From Arachis hypogaea (lineage: Eukaryota; Streptophyta; Magnoliopsida; Fabales; Fabaceae), in NCBI RefSeq assembly GCF_003086295.3, contig NC_092054.1, positions 11,605,878-11,669,877 of the forward strand: 64,000 nt of DNA, given 5' to 3'. The notes under the pieces are model-generated. The model was not told the origin of the DNA and did no database searches. It saw nothing but the letters and a program-made list of their open reading frames with translations. Position numbers and translations under genes: made by a program. This document shows positions 47,910-60,323 of the stretch, one piece after another. The stretch's first letter is position 1, and each line of letters begins with the position of its first letter.

Positions 47910-48464
47910 TTACTAATGTTTCTTGATCATTTCCAGTAAACATGAATTTGAGGTGATGTGCTATATATATAACGTGATTCTAGAGTCTCCATATATTAGT
48001 CTAGATCCTAAACCAAACTAGCTGTATTTAAAATGAAATGCATAATGAATAACCATCATAATAGCATCAGCATCCACAGTTTATAGCTGTGCAATAATCA
48101 TAAATATGCAAGTTGCTAATAAATAGATAAAGAACGTACCATAAAATTTGCTACTAATCCAAAATAAATTGTTCTGTTCCTGCCCAAGATTTAAGAATTG
48201 CATCCTTGATTCCAAAGTGTTGTGCATTCAACAGAGCTAACTCTTCATGTTATCAACAATTAAACATAGCAAATGGTAATATGCATATAGTACATAGCGA
48301 AATACAGAATAAAATTGATTAAATTAGTCATAACTACATACTAACAAACAATGCATCTTACCCTTCTCTATCTTCTGAATCTACACAATTTCGGATTATA
48401 CAACAACTAACAGATGAAAATCTAAATAAAGAAAAGAAAGAAGCTCTGCAAGCATGATGCTCAG

Positions 48465-51237
48465 TCACGACGTAGGACTGTATCGGAGATGCTGCTCATA
48501 GAAATCGATCAGCTGTAACCCAAGAAAACCATTAGCTTCTAGTAAAAGGGTCGTAAACACAGTCTGTTAAGCATATTAAGAGATGTGAAATTGTCTAGAA
48601 AATAATCAAACTATCTAAACAAGAAAATATTGCTTAAAGATAACATGTTACCATGATTGGATAATTCCTCTTGAGATAATGGTTGTCCACCAATATCTCC
48701 GAGCCGTCAGCCCTGTAAAGTTAGCCATATAAGTTTTTAGGTAAAGTAGCATGCCAAGGAATAAAAGTATATGATGAAAGATCAAATTCTAAGATAATGG
48801 AGTAGAGTTGAAAAACAGTTGATCAAAATAATTAATGCATTGAAGAAAAAGTTGAAGGAACAGTTATGGAGCAAAATACTACAATTTTGATGCAATAAAA
48901 GTTAACAAGAAAAAAATTGATGCCTAACAAGATTTAATCTAAAGTTTCTTCCCCAACCCCTAACGAGAAAATAAAAAGGGCACCTAAGCGTTAAAAGTTT
49001 AAAACTGAAATCATGAGACAAGTAATCATTACACTGATGCATGGATTTATGCATCCTGAACTAGCATCAATCTTTGATTTATAAACCGAACCGCAATAAC
49101 ATCTTTATAAAAAACGATTATTTAAAAATAAAATCCTTGAAAACGTGTATAAAAGTGTGGTTTTAGAAAGCACGCAACAAATATAAATACAATATATGAA
49201 AGTTAAACAGCATCTGGAGTTGTTAGATGGGTTGCTAACCTTATCGCCAAGAAGCTCACCACAACATCCTGAGTGCTGATTGGAATTGGCGGCAAACAGT
49301 TCACTGGCTTTAGGATCTTTACAATCGGGTTGGAAGGTCTGGGCGGATCCACCTTCCTATTACTGGCTACCACCTGTTGAGCCGAGCCATCAGATGTGCC
49401 AGCTGGATTCTGCAAACTAAGAGGCTCACCAGAGAGTAAATCTCGGTTAAACCTCTTAACAGAACCAGATTTTCTCTTTCTGGCTCCTCTGCTGCCGCCA
49501 CCCTGGCTTGATTCCATGCAACCACCATTTGGTTGCCCCTCTCCATGACCATCCCCTAACGAGGGATTAGGATCTTGGAAATGTATGGCGAGCCTGTCGG
49601 CATCAGAGCCATTGGCTGTTGATGCTCTAAGCTCGCTAAGCTTAGGATCATAATCGGGCTCTTCATTTGCAGCACCGACTGATCCGGAAGCATTTCCGAG
49701 CCTACTCCCATTTGGGGGTGCAGCATTTCTGATAATGCTAGCATCCCCGTTGTTTTCCACTTCGTCAGCGAAAAGCACTGGCTGTGGAAAGGCAGGGATG
49801 TCACCATAATTTAGGCCAGTTATTTGAGGAGGAGGAGCTGATGGAGCATGGTTGCTAGTGGATGTTGAAGCCGGAAATCGTCTGAGGCTGTACGGAGTCT
49901 CGGATCGCTCCAGCCTCTTCTTAAGCGCAGAATGTTGAACCACATTCTTTCGCTTACGCCTGCGTTGCGGCGCTGAATGCCAGCTGCAAAACCAAATAAA
50001 TACATAAATATATAAATAAATGAACTCGAAACATCAAAAGGTTAGTTTTTTTTTCATGTGAGCTTATAACCGGCTGCAATCATAACAAACAAACAAACAC
50101 AGAAGAAAGAACACAACCAGAACATACTTTTCATCCTTATTCACAATCCTAATATAGGGGCCTTAAAAAAGAGAATCCAGATTTTATGGCACAGAAAAAA
50201 TGAATGTGAAAATAAGAATAAGAAATGCCAGGGGCCATCAGAATTTATTGATTTTGTCCATTACTTAACCATCAACTCAATTCCTTTAGTCTAGTAATCT
50301 AATAACATACTTAATCTCATACTTTTAAACATTGATGGATATTCTCATGGTCCTCTATCATTCCTCTATAAGAATACCTTTCCTCGAAAGCCGAGACGAT
50401 TTCAGAAACACCCTCCAGATTTTCCAGAGGCTCCCATGTGTTGGCTGTCTCAGGCCAATCAAGCCTTCAGCAGTAAACAGAACACAAACAAAAAATTAGA
50501 CAGAAAAAACAAATAAACAAAAAAGAAAAAGGAAAATAATGCGTTACATTTGATCCAACCCTTCACTATTATCATAATCCAATCATAAAATACAATTTAG
50601 AACAAGAGAGCTTCAAAGTAAATAATTAAAAAAGTACTCACCATTTGACCAAGTAGTGAACCTCACCCTGAAAGTTTTAATTCGAATATTACAAAAAAAA
50701 AAAAAAACAAAAACAGTTAGACCAATGCAGAAAAAAAAAAAAACTAAACAAACGAAAATTAAGGAAACAAAAATCAAAATTAAATTTAAAAATAAAAGAA
50801 AAAGAGGAAGAAAGGTTGAAACTTTGGATTACCTTGCGGACCCTCCTTTTACGAATGGCTTCGACTTCGTAGTAACCCTCAGGAAGGCGAGACGAACCTT
50901 CTTCAGCATCATCATCACCATCATCCATTTCTTCATCTTCTTCTTCCAGTCCGGAAACTTCAACACGAAGAAGCTCCTCTCTTCGCTGCTGTTGTTGTTC
51001 TGCTTGCCCTACCTGCAACTCCATGTTCTGGTTCTCAGCGAGAGGAACGGGTTGGATACCAGCGCCAACAGTATCAGCACGAGAATCGCCATGAACAAGA
51101 GCATTAGCAGCTTCTCCAGCAGCAGGAACAGGAACGGTTAAAGAATCAGCAAGAAGTGGAGGAGAAGCAGAAGGAGCAGCACCGTTGGTGTTGTGTGGTT
51201 CGGAGGTTGATGATCTTCTCTTGGCTGCAGGCTTCAT
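48465..51237 (-). CDS. LHP1: LIKE HETEROCHROMATIN PROTEIN 1 (chromodomain protein), 6 exons
   Basis: Exons on the - strand: 51237-50833, 50667-50642, 50464-50378, 49983-49240, 48712-48652, 48512-48465. All introns are GT-AG and the total is 1371 nt (456 aa), near the usual length. LHP1/TFL2 is the plant HP1 homologue; it binds H3K27me3 with Polycomb and represses flowering and developmental genes in the nucleus. Residues 1-120 are low-complexity and acidic ([13 protein letters not shown]). The chromodomain is about 122-172, with aromatic-cage candidates Y123, W144 and W147 and the [14 protein letters not shown] signature. A long hinge with basic patches ([14 protein letters not shown]) follows, and then a chromoshadow domain at about 395-456 ending [12 protein letters not shown]. 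The frame stays open upstream to 51411, but the start at 51237 fits the family better. No defects seen. Confidence 0.96.
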
Positions 51238-51450
51238 TATAGTTGTGAATAAACAGAGAAAGAGATGGATTGAATAGAAAGAAAAGCGAGGGTTTTGGGT
51301 TCTTGGTGAAGAGAAAAAAGTGTGGAGTGTTGAGAGAGTTGAGAGTGAGAGGGAGAGGGAGAGTGAGAAATTCTGAGAGAGAAACTGAAAAGGTGCGTGC
51401 GTCTGCTTCAATGAGTTGTCTCAATTGCAACGCTTCGGATGAAATGAAAT
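51238..51450 (-). promoter_or_regulatory. LHP1 5' leader and putative TATA box
   Basis: Upstream of the LHP1 start codon the - strand is a CT-rich leader (CTCTCTCTC runs at about 51300-51375), typical of plant 5' UTRs. A TATA-like ATTTATAAA on the - strand lies at about 51477-51485, which would place transcription start near 51450. There is an in-frame ATG at 51411 with no stop before 51237. Confidence 0.4.
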
Positions 51451-51486
51451 GACTATCTTGCTTTTATTTCTTTTTTTTTATAAATA

Positions 51487-52880
51487 ATTTTAGAGTTTAA
51501 TTTTACAATAAACCACAAAAAAACATGTACCGCAAACAAAAATGTTTTTAAATTTTATTATTAACAAAAATACACTCAAATAATTTAAAAATATATAAAA
51601 ATTATTTAATTTTATTTTATTAACGAAAAAATGTGACTGACTCACCTGTTAATATTAGAGTCACATTTGTTACATAAAAAAATTTATTTGTCACATTATT
51701 TTTTTTATTAGGTGAGAACTCATATTTTCATAAAAAAAATTAACACTTTAAAAGTTATTAAATAATAATTTAATTAAACTTGTTAAATTATTTAACGATT
51801 TTCAATTATTAATACAACTACATGCGAGTTTTTACTTTTCTATTAACATTTCAGTTTACGATTGTGTATTTTTGTCGTATTTTCTACTAATTTAAAAACT
51901 TTTTTTATAATAAAATTTAGAAACATTTTTATTATCGACAAAATAATTTGGGTGCATATTTGTGGTGTATCCTTATACAATGATAGTACATAATATTTTT
52001 ACTCAATACTCTAATTATTTCTATTTTTTTGGACGATTATTTATACGATTAATATAAAAAATAATTGTTTTTATTAATATGATATTATCTGATTATATAT
52101 GTAAAATTATTTTATACTAACAATATATTAAAATTAAAATTTTATTTATATTTTTCTATTTTAAGTTATTTTATTTTTAGAAATTAATAAAGAAATACTA
52201 ATACACTCTAAATAAAATAGAGATGGTCAAATCACTTAAAAAATGACATATTATTAGAGATAATAAATAAAATAGAATATTATAAATTTTATTTTATAAA
52301 AATTTCTAATCAATAAAAATTATTAGAATCCCTTAATAAGGAGGTTTAAAGTTAAATTGAATCATTATAGTATTTTGAAAATTAATTTCACAAAAATTTT
52401 TAGTTGCTTTAAAACAAATAAAATTTTGTTTTATTTTATTCATATATGTAATATATCAACAAATAATATAGATCATTTTTTATTTAAGATTATATCTAAA
52501 ATAAAAAAATTAATTGTTTTGAATTAAATCCTCTCACTTTTCAAAATTATTGATTTCATAGTATATATAAAATAAATTAAAAAAATCATTAAATCCCCGG
52601 TTTTTAGATTTCTGGTTTTCACATTTCACATGGATTTCGTTGCGCATTTTTTAGTTCTGCCATTTACTTAATTACTTCCTTTTTTTTCTTGCATTTATCA
52701 AATGTGTTGACTGTTGATGGCTTTTATAATTGAAATTAATTTTAATTGTGAGTAAGGGTAAATAATAATTAAAATAGTATCTAGAAATTTATATTATGTG
52801 AAAAAAAAAACCTGATATATAATAAGTTCTTGAAATATTAAAAAATGTGACAAAAATATTAAATTTTTTTCATAAATAAC
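51487..52880. other. AT-rich DNA upstream of LHP1, no gene seen
   Basis: This is very AT-rich with only short frames. No repeat ends or proteins are recognised. Confidence 0.5.
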
Positions 52881-53283
52881 AAACAAACTTTATATTTTTC
52901 AAATGATTTACCTATTTAATTTGAATTTTCGTGACAAATTTTGGATAAAATATTTAAAAGGTTCATGCAAAAACAAAATTCAATCACTATATTTTTTATA
53001 TTTTAAAAATTTTGAAAAATTCATAAAAAGAAGAAATCGCAAAAAAAACAAAAACAAAAACAAAAACAAAAACAAAAACACTAGTCTTAAAATTAATCAA
53101 ATTTAAAGGATTAAGTTTAAATAGGTTCATAATAAGTGATTCTTCTTTAAGTTTTAATTTAAATATATTTATAGTCTATAAGTTTTTTTCCTTGCCATAT
53201 ATTTATATAAATAATATTCTCTCTATTATAAAACACAAAATTTTTAAACTAAATAATAATTGAATAGCAGAAAATATTTTACA

Positions 53284-53284
<1 letters not shown>

Positions 53285-53360
<76 letters not shown>

Positions 53361-53457
53361 GTACTACTCTCTATTTTTTCTGAAATTATCTATTTGTTTT
53401 TAATTATACACAATTATTAAGGCAATTATTAAATTTTATTAACAATAGAATTTCGTT

Positions 53458-53523
<66 letters not shown>
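53285..53523. repeat. Paired (ATT)n and (AAT)n microsatellites, unit 1
   Basis: An ATT run at 53285-53360 is followed, after about 100 bp, by an AAT run at 53461-53523. The two are reverse complements and could fold into a long A-T hairpin. Confidence 0.9.
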
Positions 53524-53524
<1 letters not shown>

Positions 53525-54461
53525 TAGATAGACATAAATTTAGTGGATACTTTTCCTTTTATAATAGACAGACGAGAATTTAATCCATCAAAGAGTAGTA
53601 TTTTACAGGTTTTGTTATCAAATATTTCTTTTATATGTAAATAGTTAAATACTATGCTCTATATTTTAAAGAAAAATGAATTTAAAAAAAAATAGAATTA
53701 CAATTGAAGAACAGTGATTTTTTTTTACAACATTATAATAAATATACATATACATAAATCTTGAATGGATACTTTTCCTTTTTTGTTACATAGTCAAAAT
53801 TCTATGCATTAAAGAGTAGTATGTTATACATCTTGGCATTAAATATTTCTTTGAAAAAAAATTAAATTAGTAATCAACAAAATCTAAATATAAATATTTT
53901 ATGGATACATTTCCTTTTTTGTTAGATAGACGAAATCTAATGCATTGAATATTTTTTTAAGCTTTCTATATAAATAATATTCTCTTCAATCCAAAGAAAA
54001 ATAAAATAGAAATGAAAAAATAAATTTCTTTAAAATTATTGTATAAATATAAATTGATATAAATAAGATATTTTTCCTTTTCTGATAGATAGAAAATAAT
54101 CTGATTTACTAAAGAGTAAAGAGTAGTATTTTACACGCAGGTTTGTATTTAATATTTCTTTTCCATATAAATAATATTATTGACATTTCAAAGAAAACTA
54201 AATTTGATTACTATATTTTTTTATATTTTAAAAATTTTCAAAAATTCACAAAAAAAAAAAAAACACTTCTCTTAAAAGTCATCAACTTTAAAGGATTAAG
54301 TTTGAATAGGTCCATAATAAGTGATTCTTTGTTAAGTTTCAATTTAAATATATTTATAGTCTATAAGTTTTTTGCATTGCCATGTATTTATATAAATAAT
54401 ATTCTCTCCATTATAAAACACAAATTTTTTAAACTAAATTATAATTGAATAGTAGAAAATC

Positions 54462-54467
<6 letters not shown>

Positions 54468-54539
<72 letters not shown>

Positions 54540-54635
54540 GTGCTCTCTATTTTTCTCAAATTATCTAATTATTTTTAATTATACACAGTTATTAAGGCAA
54601 TTATTAAATTTTATTAACGATAGAATTTCGTTTAC

Positions 54636-54681
<46 letters not shown>
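54468..54681. repeat. Paired (ATT)n and (AAT)n microsatellites, unit 2
   Basis: An ATT run at 54468-54539 is followed by an AAT run at 54637-54681, in the same arrangement as 53285-53523, confirming the duplication of the larger unit. Confidence 0.9.
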
Positions 54682-56104
54682 TAGATAGATATAAATCTAG
54701 CACATACTTTTCTTTTTATAATAGATGATGAAAATTTAATCCATCAAAGAGTAGTATTTTATAGGTTTTGTTATCAAATATTTCTTTTATATATAAATAC
54801 TATGCTCTATATTTTAAAGAAAAACCAATTAAAAAATCGAATTACAATTGAGAACAATTATTTTTTTTATAATATTAGAGTAAATATACATATATATAAA
54901 TCTTGAATGGATACATTTCCTTTTTTGTTACATAGTCAAAATTCTATGCATTAAAGAGTAGTATTTTATCCGTTTTGGCATTAAGTATTTCTTTGAAAAA
55001 ATTAAATTAGTAATCAACAAAATCTAAATATAAATATTGTATGGATACTTTTCCTTTTTTGTTAGATGGACAAAATCTAATGCATTGAATATTTCTTTTT
55101 GGCTTTCTATATAAATAATATTCTCTTTATTTCAAAAAAAAATAAAACAGAAATGAAAAAAATAAATTTCTTTAAAATTATTGTATAAATATAGATTGAT
55201 ATAAATCTTGTAGATACTTTTCCTTTTTTAATAAATAAAAAAAAATCTGATTCACTAAAGAGTAAAGAATAGTATTTTACACACAGGTTTCTATTTAATA
55301 TTTCTTTTCTATATAAATAATATTATTGACATTTTAAAGAAAACAAATTTGGAAAAACTAAATTAGAATTGGACAAGAGAATTTTCATTATAGATAGATA
55401 TAATATTGTATGGATACTTTTCCTTTTTTTGTTAGATTTGTAAAAATCTAATGCATGGAAGAGTAATATTTTACGGGGCTTTGCTTCTTTTCTTTGTAAC
55501 TAATTTTCTCTCTATTTCAAAGAAACAATTTTGAAAAAAAAAATAGATTAATTTATTTTCATTGATAGTTTAAAAAGTTACATATGTAAGCTAATAAAAT
55601 TGTAATAAAATGACCAATAATGCATGACGAGTCGGGGTAGAATATGCTAGATAGGGATCCATGGTTTGACTCATTTTAGGCCTAGTTGGATTTGTTTTAT
55701 TAAATGGGTTAGTTTTGAATATTTTGTAAAGTATATTAATTAAAAATCAGTATATAAGCTTTAAAAAGTCTATAAAATTCGTTGGGTTGGTCCATTTTAA
55801 TTTTTAATATAATGTTTGAAGACATACAAATAAGATGGCATATATTTCAAATTTTTATTGATTAGTGATAAATCTTTAAATTAGGACAAATTAATTTTTG
55901 ACTTCTCAAGTTATATATGAGATACCAAAAAAAAAAAGACATATATTTGAAATTTAAGTTTGGTGATTATAACTTTTGGACAACCTTTGTTTTCTTTTAA
56001 TCTCTTGGAGCACGAGATGATTTTTTTTTTTTTATTATTTCATATGTTTTGTTGAAATATGGTTTATCGGTGCTATATAATTGTATAAGTTATCAATTTA
56101 GTGT

Positions 56105-57485
56105 TGGTTTTGAGTTAATAATCAAAATCGTCTTCAAAAGATACTTCGATTTTCATTTTAGTTTCTAAAAGATAAAATTAATCAAATTTATCTTTAAATA
56201 ATTTTTTTTAATCACGTTCGTCTCTCCGTTAATTTCTTAATACTGCTGTTAACCTGGAACGTGAAGTGATAGCACAGCATAGTAAACAATATCGTTTTGC
56301 ATTCTTCATCCCAAAAACAAGCGTTCTCATTCGTTCTTCTTTTCGCACCTTCAGTTGATAGAGAAACCTCACTGTCGTTGCACAGTGGTCTCGTCACCTC
56401 TGCTGTCGTTGGTCGATGCCATCCCTGCACATGATTCTCATTGCTTCATCACTCTCTCAATCGCCTTCTCCTTTTCTCACTCACGTATTGGGGAAGAAGG
56501 CTGAACCAGGAGCTGGGTTTCGTGACCCAATCGCCTTCTCCTTTTTCTGTTTTTATCGTGCTCAAACACCATCATTCATCTACTTCCATGGAACAAAAAA
56601 TAATCTACACTAAAACAATCTTCCCATTCAAAATTCAAATTAATTTCTCTAATAAAAATAATGAAACTAAAAATTACAACAGAACAAAAGCAAAACTACC
56701 AACTTTAAATTAGAAACTAACATAGGTTTGCATGTGAGAAAAATCACAATAAATTTCACAATAAATTCCACAAATAAAATTCCAATTGACCAAGAACTCT
56801 TTGTCTTCTTGACAACCCAAAATGAAAAGACCCGCATGAACAGCGGGTGAGAAAGCGAGCCACCCATAAAGAGTTGCAATTGATCTGAAGAAAACAAAGC
56901 ACCCAAAGAAGAAAATGAAACCGAAGAGAAAATACGGCTATAGTAGCTCATATCACAGTAACCACCACTGCCACCATTATTAGAACATACGCCACCGTCA
57001 CCGCCTCCGGTTACTTGACCCGTACCCATCTTGCAAAAGGGTGCCGGAAGAGCTCCAAATTAAGGATTTTGAACCTCACAAGATCTCACAGCGCCACCGC
57101 AATGAACTACCCCAGACACAAGCATTTCACGCTGAAAAAGATAGAAAAAGAAAGAGATTTTTGGAGCGAAACAGAAGGATGGCTGTTATGATAGGTGGTG
57201 ATGGAGAGAAATGCGGCTTAATACCCCATCTTGGACATCAAACGGCGTCGTTTTAACCTTTGGAGGCAAAAAGAACAAAACTACGTCGTTTTAAAGTGCG
57301 TTACGCTGTCAATTAACGCTTAACATCAGCAAATGTTAGCCACGTCATCAACTAAGATGACGGAAGGACGAACTCCATCAACGCGATTATCTTTCGGAGA
57401 CTAATTTGATTAATTTTATTTTTTGAGGATTAAAATAGAGATGGAGGTATCTTTCAAGGACGATTTTAACTATTAACTCTTTTTT
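56105..57485. mobile_element. TIR element of about 1.4 kb with a GC-richer interior
   Basis: The outer arms, about 56110-56300 and 57250-57482, are imperfect inverted repeats that begin GAGTTAATAATCAAAATCGT / mirrored ACGATTTTAACTATTAACTC and share AAAATTAATCAAAT and TCGTTTT blocks. The interior, 56330-57180, is less AT-rich. On the - strand 57029-56667 is open for 120 codons with a Gly-rich start (MGTGQVTGGGDGGV) and hydrophobic segments, but I recognise no family. No transposase was seen. No clear target duplication was found. This could be a non-autonomous element that carries a host fragment. Confidence 0.6.
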
Positions 57486-59240
57486 TATTTGAAAGAAAGA
57501 GTTCAAAGACCCAAACTTAGTACTATGCCGATTATACTTTCTACTACATGGGTGTTAAATATACATTTAGTATAACTTTAATAGTTTAATTTTAATATAT
57601 TGATAGTATAAAATAATTTTATTTTTTAATGATCATTTAAGTGGTTAATATAAAAAAATTATTTTTACTATTGTAACATTACATAATTAAATACATATAT
57701 AAAACTAATTTATACTGATAATATATCAAACTAAATTATAATTTATAAGTAGGGTTAAGAGTATGGGTAATATAACAATGAATTATGAATTCTAAAATAC
57801 AGGTAATATCAATTTGGAATTTTTTTAAATTTACAGTTTTAAATTATAATTTATGAAACATATTTTTAAATAGGATCTTGAACTTATTGGCTATTGCACT
57901 TTTAAATATGTTGAGCTCGAGTGAAAAAAATAATAAATAATGCATAAATTTAAACCACATATTTATAAATATGGGTCAGACTCGTCTGAGTTGAGCCAAA
58001 CTCGACCCAATTCATTTTCACTCCTACATGATGAGCAATAGCATAAAACTTTGTGTCTTAACTATTTCTTTCGAATTCAATACTCATTGGAAGATGGAAA
58101 TGGAACTTGCTTATTTGAGAGGGTTTCTATTTTATGCCTATACAGTATATATCTAAAGGATTAATCATTGGACTTTTGATCTGATGGAATCCTGGTGCAA
58201 ACAAAAAAAAAGGATAAAACTTTTTTAGACCGTTACTTTTGTTAGTTCATAAATGTTTGCATGTGTAAAATTTTTAATTTAATAGTTGGTCGATTCAACC
58301 ATTTATATTAAGTTGCCATTAATTATTGCATATATAAATCAAGGGTTTAATCAATTTATATGAACTACCAGTGAAAAATAAAATTATATAGATATTTAAT
58401 AACATATTGTTATATTTATACAGATAAAAAAAGATAGACTCAAAAACACTAATCAATCAACTTTTTGTCTAATGATATGTCCATGTTCATCTATGAAGTT
58501 CTTGAGATAGTGGGTAAGTTAAGTATTTTGGCCAATGCGGCAATACAAAATTATATGTTATATGTATATTTAAAAGAAAATATATTTTCAATACATTAAA
58601 ATCAGATTACCTTATTTAGTTTGATTTGATTCATTTGTTAAACTAAAATTATTTTATACTATTATTTACATGCTATTATAAATTTTTAAGGTGGTGGGTA
58701 ATTGGAATTAATGCTTTTCTGGACACATAATATAAAATTTAGTATCCATACAGAAAGTCTTAAACTAATTGTATACCAAAAGTCCAAAACAAAATTTCAA
58801 AAACTTCACTTATTTCTATGTAAAAGAATTACATAATTTTATTTTTACTATTTTTCCTCCCAATAATATTGAAACATGTTATGAACAGTTTTTTCTTTTT
58901 CTTCTTTCTGGTCGATATGAAAACAATGTTTTAATAGCTATACATGACCCCAAAAAGTAAGAGATTAGTCATCTTTTCAAAAATAGATGTTCTTCAAAGT
59001 GAAGGTTTTGGTTTCGCTTAATCATCCATGGTCTTCCCATTTATATAAACAAATGGTTTTGATTATACATGGCAATTACACCGAAAACAAGAGAAATATG
59101 TATTTTTAAACTTGTTAGGTAGCGTTTATAATAAAAATTTCCTTTCAATTCATGAATTGTCATGTATAATTATCAAAATTAGTTATATAACAATATAATA
59201 TTCCTTTATTCATGATAATAATTTAGCCAAGCAATGGAAC
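57486..59240. other. AT-rich intergenic DNA, no gene seen
   Basis: No coding pattern, RNA gene or repeat structure stands out. Confidence 0.5.
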
Positions 59241-59560
59241 ACATGATAAATTGATAATGATATTTTATTACACATACACTGTAAACACAACAAAAATGTA
59301 ACCTAACATTTTCAGTTAGGTACACATTTTATTTCTACAATTACAGGTTACAAATATGGTTTCAATACACTATTGGTGCTTTTACAACAGGCTAATAATA
59401 AATCAATAATTAAATGAGACTGTAAAGTTTTCTTTACTTGTTTGGTATTTTGTATTATCTTACACAAAAGTGCAAGATTGGCGGGAGTAATCACAGGTCA
59501 CACTCTTCCTTTCCTCTTTTCATCCAACGCCTGTAGAAGAAATAGCAGAAATATTTTGTT
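59241..59560 (-). other. Possible last exon and 3' UTR of an unknown gene
   Basis: On the - strand a good pyrimidine-rich acceptor (TTTCTTCTACAG, about 59533-59544) precedes a short open piece that ends in TGA near 59498, in either of two frames. It is followed by a less AT-rich tail that resembles a 3' UTR. No upstream exons were found before the Copia LTR at 60035. I do not recognise the product; it may be a gene remnant or chance. Confidence 0.25.
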
Positions 59561-59746
59561 ATGAGAGCACAACGAAACGAATTATTAAAAAAATAAGAAG
59601 ACTAAAAATATTTGAGAAATACTAGAGAAGTGGTGAAGAATATGTGTAATAAGGTTTGGTTGTTAATATGAGTACAAATTATACTTTAGAGAAAATCAAC
59701 GGTTTCAGATTGCATGGTTTGTTAAGAACTTATCTGTATATTATAT

Positions 59747-59962
59747 ACCCGTGGCGTCTATGGTGCTTATATTATAGTGGCTATGATAACTACTGTGACT
59801 TAAGAAGTGTTGCTAAAATTAAATTCACATTTGTTATTATTTAACGTTTTTAATTAAAAAAAATTAAGTGTTACCGGAATGTAAAAAACGTGATTTTAAT
59901 TTTAACAACACTTGTGTAGTCACCATAGCCATCATAACCATAGGCGCTATAGACGTCACCTT
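59747..59962. mobile_element. Short hairpin MITE-like element
   Basis: About 59750-59835 is the imperfect reverse complement of about 59880-59960, with GTGGCGTCTATGGTGC mirrored by GGCGCTATAGACGTCACC. The loop is about 45 bp. TATATA-type sequence lies on both sides. No coding capacity. Confidence 0.65.
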
Positions 59963-60034
59963 ATATATATCTAGTACATGTTAAAGAAAAAATATGAAAC
60001 AAAGTATGCATAAAAAATCTGACACATTAATTTG

Positions 60035-60314
60035 TGTTAGTATAATATCCACACTATGTTGGCCCCAAGATCACTCACTCACCTAAATAACGTTATCATA
60101 TTTTTCATCTCTCAAACTCACCAATATTCATGAAATAATAGAAAGAAGAACTTCACATAATCATATTTTTTCATTTCAAGGAACACACATTACAAAACTA
60201 TGATACCACCTATTTATAGAAGTTTATAGGCATAGTTATTTGCTTATTTAGTCATCATTCATGATAATTCCAATGGCGGTGATATATAGTGCAAGTTGAT
60301 TTAATTATCAAACA
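60035..60314 (-). repeat. 3' LTR of the right-hand Copia element
   Basis: On the - strand the LTR begins TGTTTGATAATTAAATC at 60314, directly after the polypurine tract, and has a TATA-like CTATAAATAGG at about 60205-60220. The other end is probably at 60035 (ending ACTAACA), but a second candidate end at 60057 cannot be excluded without the partner LTR. Confidence 0.6.
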
Positions 60315-60323
60315 TTGCCTCTC

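Larger units (their letters stand above)
52890..55540. repeat. AT-rich higher-order tandem repeat, two units of about 1.2 kb
   Basis: Sequence from about 52985-54140 recurs at about 54210-55340: for example AAAGGATTAAGTTTAAATAG then TATTTATAGTCTATAAG, and later GGATACTTTTCCTTTTTTGT then ATGCATTAAAGAGTAGTAT. Landmarks are spaced 1140-1225 bp, the difference coming from microsatellite length. Within each unit a smaller motif, GGATACTTTTCCTTTTTTGT, followed by AAAGAGTAGTATTTTA-like sequence and TATAAATAATATT, repeats every 140-220 bp, giving at least eight sub-units overall. No protein is encoded. Confidence 0.85.

Noticed and set aside
50656..51141. 161-codon + strand frame overlapping LHP1 exon 1
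   Set aside because: It is the antisense shadow of LHP1 exon 1 plus poly-A rich intron sequence, with Lys runs and no known domain.
54445..54684. Ile-run frame in the AT-rich repeat
   Set aside because: It is microsatellite sequence with no other coding signal.
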